5,193 nucleotides of DNA from Acidobacteriota bacterium (lineage in GTDB: Bacteria > Acidobacteriota > Blastocatellia > Pyrinomonadales > Pyrinomonadaceae). Positions 3,351-5,193 of this stretch are shown here, piece by piece. The DNA is taken from NCBI GenBank assembly GCA_019247865.1, contig JAFBAJ010000235.1, positions 1 through 5,193 on the forward strand. The letters are read 5' to 3'. The notes beneath the pieces are model-generated. The model was not told where the DNA came from, ran no database searches, and saw only the letters and a list, made by a program, of their open reading frames with translations. The stretch's first letter is position 1; every line of letters starts with the position of its first letter. The position numbers were made by a program, and so were the translations under genes.

Positions 3351-5193
3351 ATGCAACAGAAGAGAATTATTCTCGCCCTTGTCATCTCGACGGTGATCTT
3401 ATTCGGGTGGAACTATTTTTTCCCGCCGCCAACTGCCAAACAGAATAACAGCAACACCGCGACCGCGCAGCAGCAGCCCGCTGCGTCGCCTTCATCATCC
3501 GCACAGGCATCACAGTCATCGCCCGCCACTTCGCCTGCGACTCCGCAGACGCAAACGGCTTCCACTGTTTCCGACGCCGCGCCGCCGAGGACTTTGGTCA
3601 TCAGGACGCCGCTCTATGAGGCGACGTTGGATAATCACGGAGCGATAGCGACGAGCTGGATCGTGAAGGCTGCGAAGGATGGAGACGAGTATCGTCCGCT
3701 CTATTCCGTCGCCGGAACCAAAGAGCAGCGCGAGCCGTTGCAACTGATCTCGCAGGAAGGCTTGAAGCGCGAGCCGCGCGAAGCTCCGCTGCGTCTGGTG
3801 ACGGGCGATAAGACCGTGGACGATCTGCTCGCTTCCAGAAACTACACGCTCAACGGAGTCGAGGGTGACGCGAGCCAGGCGACGCTCGATCTGCCATCCG
3901 GCACAAAGCGCGTGGAGTTCGTCCTGCATGATGACAGCACCGGACTCGACGTGGTCAAGGCGATCACTTTCAACGCGGATCGCTACGATGTCGGCGTTGA
4001 GGTCAAGCTCACGCGCGGCGGCCAGACCGTCCCGCAAACCAGGCTCGTCATCGGCCCCAGCATCGGCGATCAGGGCGTGAAGCATTACAGCTTCTACTCG
4101 GTCGCGCCCGAAGGCATCTCTGTCGTTGACAGCAAGACGCATCGCCTGCTCGGCCCGACGATTCATAATGATGAAGAGGGCTGGATCTTCAAGTCCAAGC
4201 GTGCGGAAGGCCCTGACAATTACAACCTCAACGGCAAAGTTGATTGGGCCGGAGTCGGCGACACATACTTTGCGATGATCGCCGTGCCGTCGAGCCGTAC
4301 GAAAGGGCTCGAATATCACACGACGCGTTACGAGCACGAGGCGGACGGAAAAAAAGAGGAGCGTTATCTCCTCAACGCTTACGTGCCGATCAACGCCGAC
4401 GGCTCCCGGACGGAGCTTTATGTGGGGCCGAAAGACCATTATTTCCTGACAGATGCGAGCCAGAGCATCGGGCAGGTGGTGGGTCGTCAGCTCGATCTGG
4501 AGCAGTCGATTGACTATGGTCTGTTCAGCACCTTATCGCGTCCCCTGGCCGTCCCGATTCTCAAGTCGATCAAGTTTTTATATAAGCTCACGGGCAGTTA
4601 CGGCCTCTCCATCATTCTCTTCACGATCGTGATCTACTCGCTCTTCTTCCCGCTCAAGTGGCGCTCGTCCAAGTCTATGAAGAAGGCGCAGAAGCTCGCG
4701 CCGCGGATGAAGGAGCTGCAAGAGAAGATCAAGGGGATGAAGCAGAACGACCCGCGTCTGAAAGAGCTTCAGATGGAGCAGCTGCGTTTGATGAAAGAGG
4801 GCAACCCACTCGGCGGCTGTCTTCCGCTGCTGATTCAGATGCCGTTCCTCTTCGCGCTCTATCGCGCGATTACGATCTCGATAGATTTTCGTCAGGCTTC
4901 GTTCCTGTGGATTCCGGATTTGTCTGCCGCCGAGCCGTACATGATCCACATGCTGCCGATCCTGATGGCGGCTTCGATGATCGTTCTGCAACTCATCACG
5001 CCTGCGCCGCAGGCCGATCCGCTGCAACGCAAGATGATGGCGGTGGGCATGCCGCTCTTTATGCTCTATATTCTCTGGAGCGCGCCTGCGGGTCTTCTGG
5101 TCTATTGGCTCGTCGGCAACATCGTCGGCTTCGGGCAGCAGATGTTGATTAACCGTCTGACGAAATCGGAAGACGATCCGGAGCCGCCCGCAG
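3351..5193 (+). CDS. yidC: Membrane protein insertase YidC (C-terminal end cut by window)
   Basis: The open frame runs 614 codons without a stop to the window edge and is a diderm-type YidC (Oxa1 family), which inserts and folds inner-membrane proteins alone or with SecYEG. TM1 is at about 5-24 (RIILALVISTVILFGWNYFF). A low-complexity Q/S/T/P/A-rich linker follows (about 26-79), then the periplasmic P1 beta-sandwich domain (about 80-385). The conserved insertase core is TM2 417-436, a charged cytoplasmic helical hairpin 437-483, TM3 484-507 with NPLGGCLPLLIQMPFLFALY, TM4 531-549, and TM5-TM6 563-600 with the final 'P.GL..YW...N' pattern. The acidic tail SEDDPEPPA suggests the true C-terminus is near, since the family is usually about 550-620 residues. 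At the place of the groove Arg/Lys in TM2 (E. coli Arg366) I align Tyr429. The ATG at 3351 has AGGA five bases upstream and gives TM1 directly. It is the last visible gene of the rpmH operon. Confidence 0.96.
   Translation, partial: MQQKRIILALVISTVILFGWNYFFPPPTAKQNNSNTATAQQQPAASPSSSAQASQSSPATSPATPQTQTASTVSDAAPPRTLVIRTPLYEATLDNHGAIATSWIVKAAKDGDEYRPLYSVAGTKEQREPLQLISQEGLKREPREAPLRLVTGDKTVDDLLASRNYTLNGVEGDASQATLDLPSGTKRVEFVLHDDSTGLDVVKAITFNADRYDVGVEVKLTRGGQTVPQTRLVIGPSIGDQGVKHYSFYSVAPEGISVVDSKTHRLLGPTIHNDEEGWIFKSKRAEGPDNYNLNGKVDWAGVGDTYFAMIAVPSSRTKGLEYHTTRYEHEADGKKEERYLLNAYVPINADGSRTELYVGPKDHYFLTDASQSIGQVVGRQLDLEQSIDYGLFSTLSRPLAVPILKSIKFLYKLTGSYGLSIILFTIVIYSLFFPLKWRSSKSMKKAQKLAPRMKELQEKIKGMKQNDPRLKELQMEQLRLMKEGNPLGGCLPLLIQMPFLFALYRAITISIDFRQASFLWIPDLSAAEPYMIHMLPILMAASMIVLQLITPAPQADPLQRKMMAVGMPLFMLYILWSAPAGLLVYWLVGNIVGFGQQMLINRLTKSEDDPEPPA

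Noticed and set aside
3432..3588. Q/S/P/A-rich stretch in yidC as a possible repeat or frameshift
   Set aside because: It sits exactly between TM1 and the P1 domain, where YidC proteins have a variable flexible linker. The frame is intact on both sides.
3516..4439. Minus-strand frame of 307 codons opposite yidC
   Set aside because: It is antisense to the P1 domain of yidC, whose frame is continuous and family-typical. The Arg-rich translation is typical of a shadow frame.

Overview
This window is a bacterial chromosomal replication origin with its usual gene neighbourhood. The order is dnaN (start only), an oriC-type spacer, dnaA, a divergent control region, rpmH, rnpA, yidD and yidC (cut by the window end). 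dnaN and dnaA are read leftwards; rpmH-rnpA-yidD-yidC are read rightwards. The YidC has a large periplasmic domain after its first membrane segment, which indicates a diderm (Gram-negative type) bacterium. Coding DNA is GC-rich, while the spacers are AT-richer. The protein style (DnaN start, DnaA signature with GGKHHTTV, L34 sequence, YidC with a Q/S/P-rich linker) reminds me most of Acidobacteriota, perhaps Blastocatellia. That placement is from memory and tentative.

Layout. 1-105: first 35 codons of dnaN, minus strand, with a strong Shine-Dalgarno site. 106-487: non-coding origin. An AT-rich stretch (about 178-217) is followed by five TAG trinucleotides (218-232), a short GC block, and eleven DnaA boxes of the form TGTGGAAAA/TGTGGAAAT (237-464). 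A twelfth box lies in the 3' end of dnaA. 488-1951: complete dnaA, minus strand. 1952-2531: divergent control region with three more DnaA boxes, a probable dnaA promoter overlapped by a perfect 9-bp inverted repeat, and a probable rpmH promoter. 2532-2678 rpmH, 2693-3067 rnpA, 3073-3282 yidD and 3351 to the end yidC form a tightly packed probable operon.

How it works together. DnaA made from the central gene should bind the boxes on both sides of its own gene. The dnaN-side cluster, next to the trio tract and AT-rich DNA, looks like the site where the helix opens. The rpmH-side cluster lies just downstream of the likely dnaA promoter and suits autoregulation or a bipartite origin. dnaN supplies the sliding clamp. 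The rightward operon joins ribosomal protein L34, the RNase P protein and the membrane insertion factors YidD and YidC, a very widely conserved origin-side cluster.

I see no mobile element, CRISPR array, RNA gene or unknown protein system. The most interesting content is the origin architecture: three copies of a composite of two DnaA boxes sharing one base, arranged as long perfect inverted repeats, one of them joined to a DnaA-trio tract.
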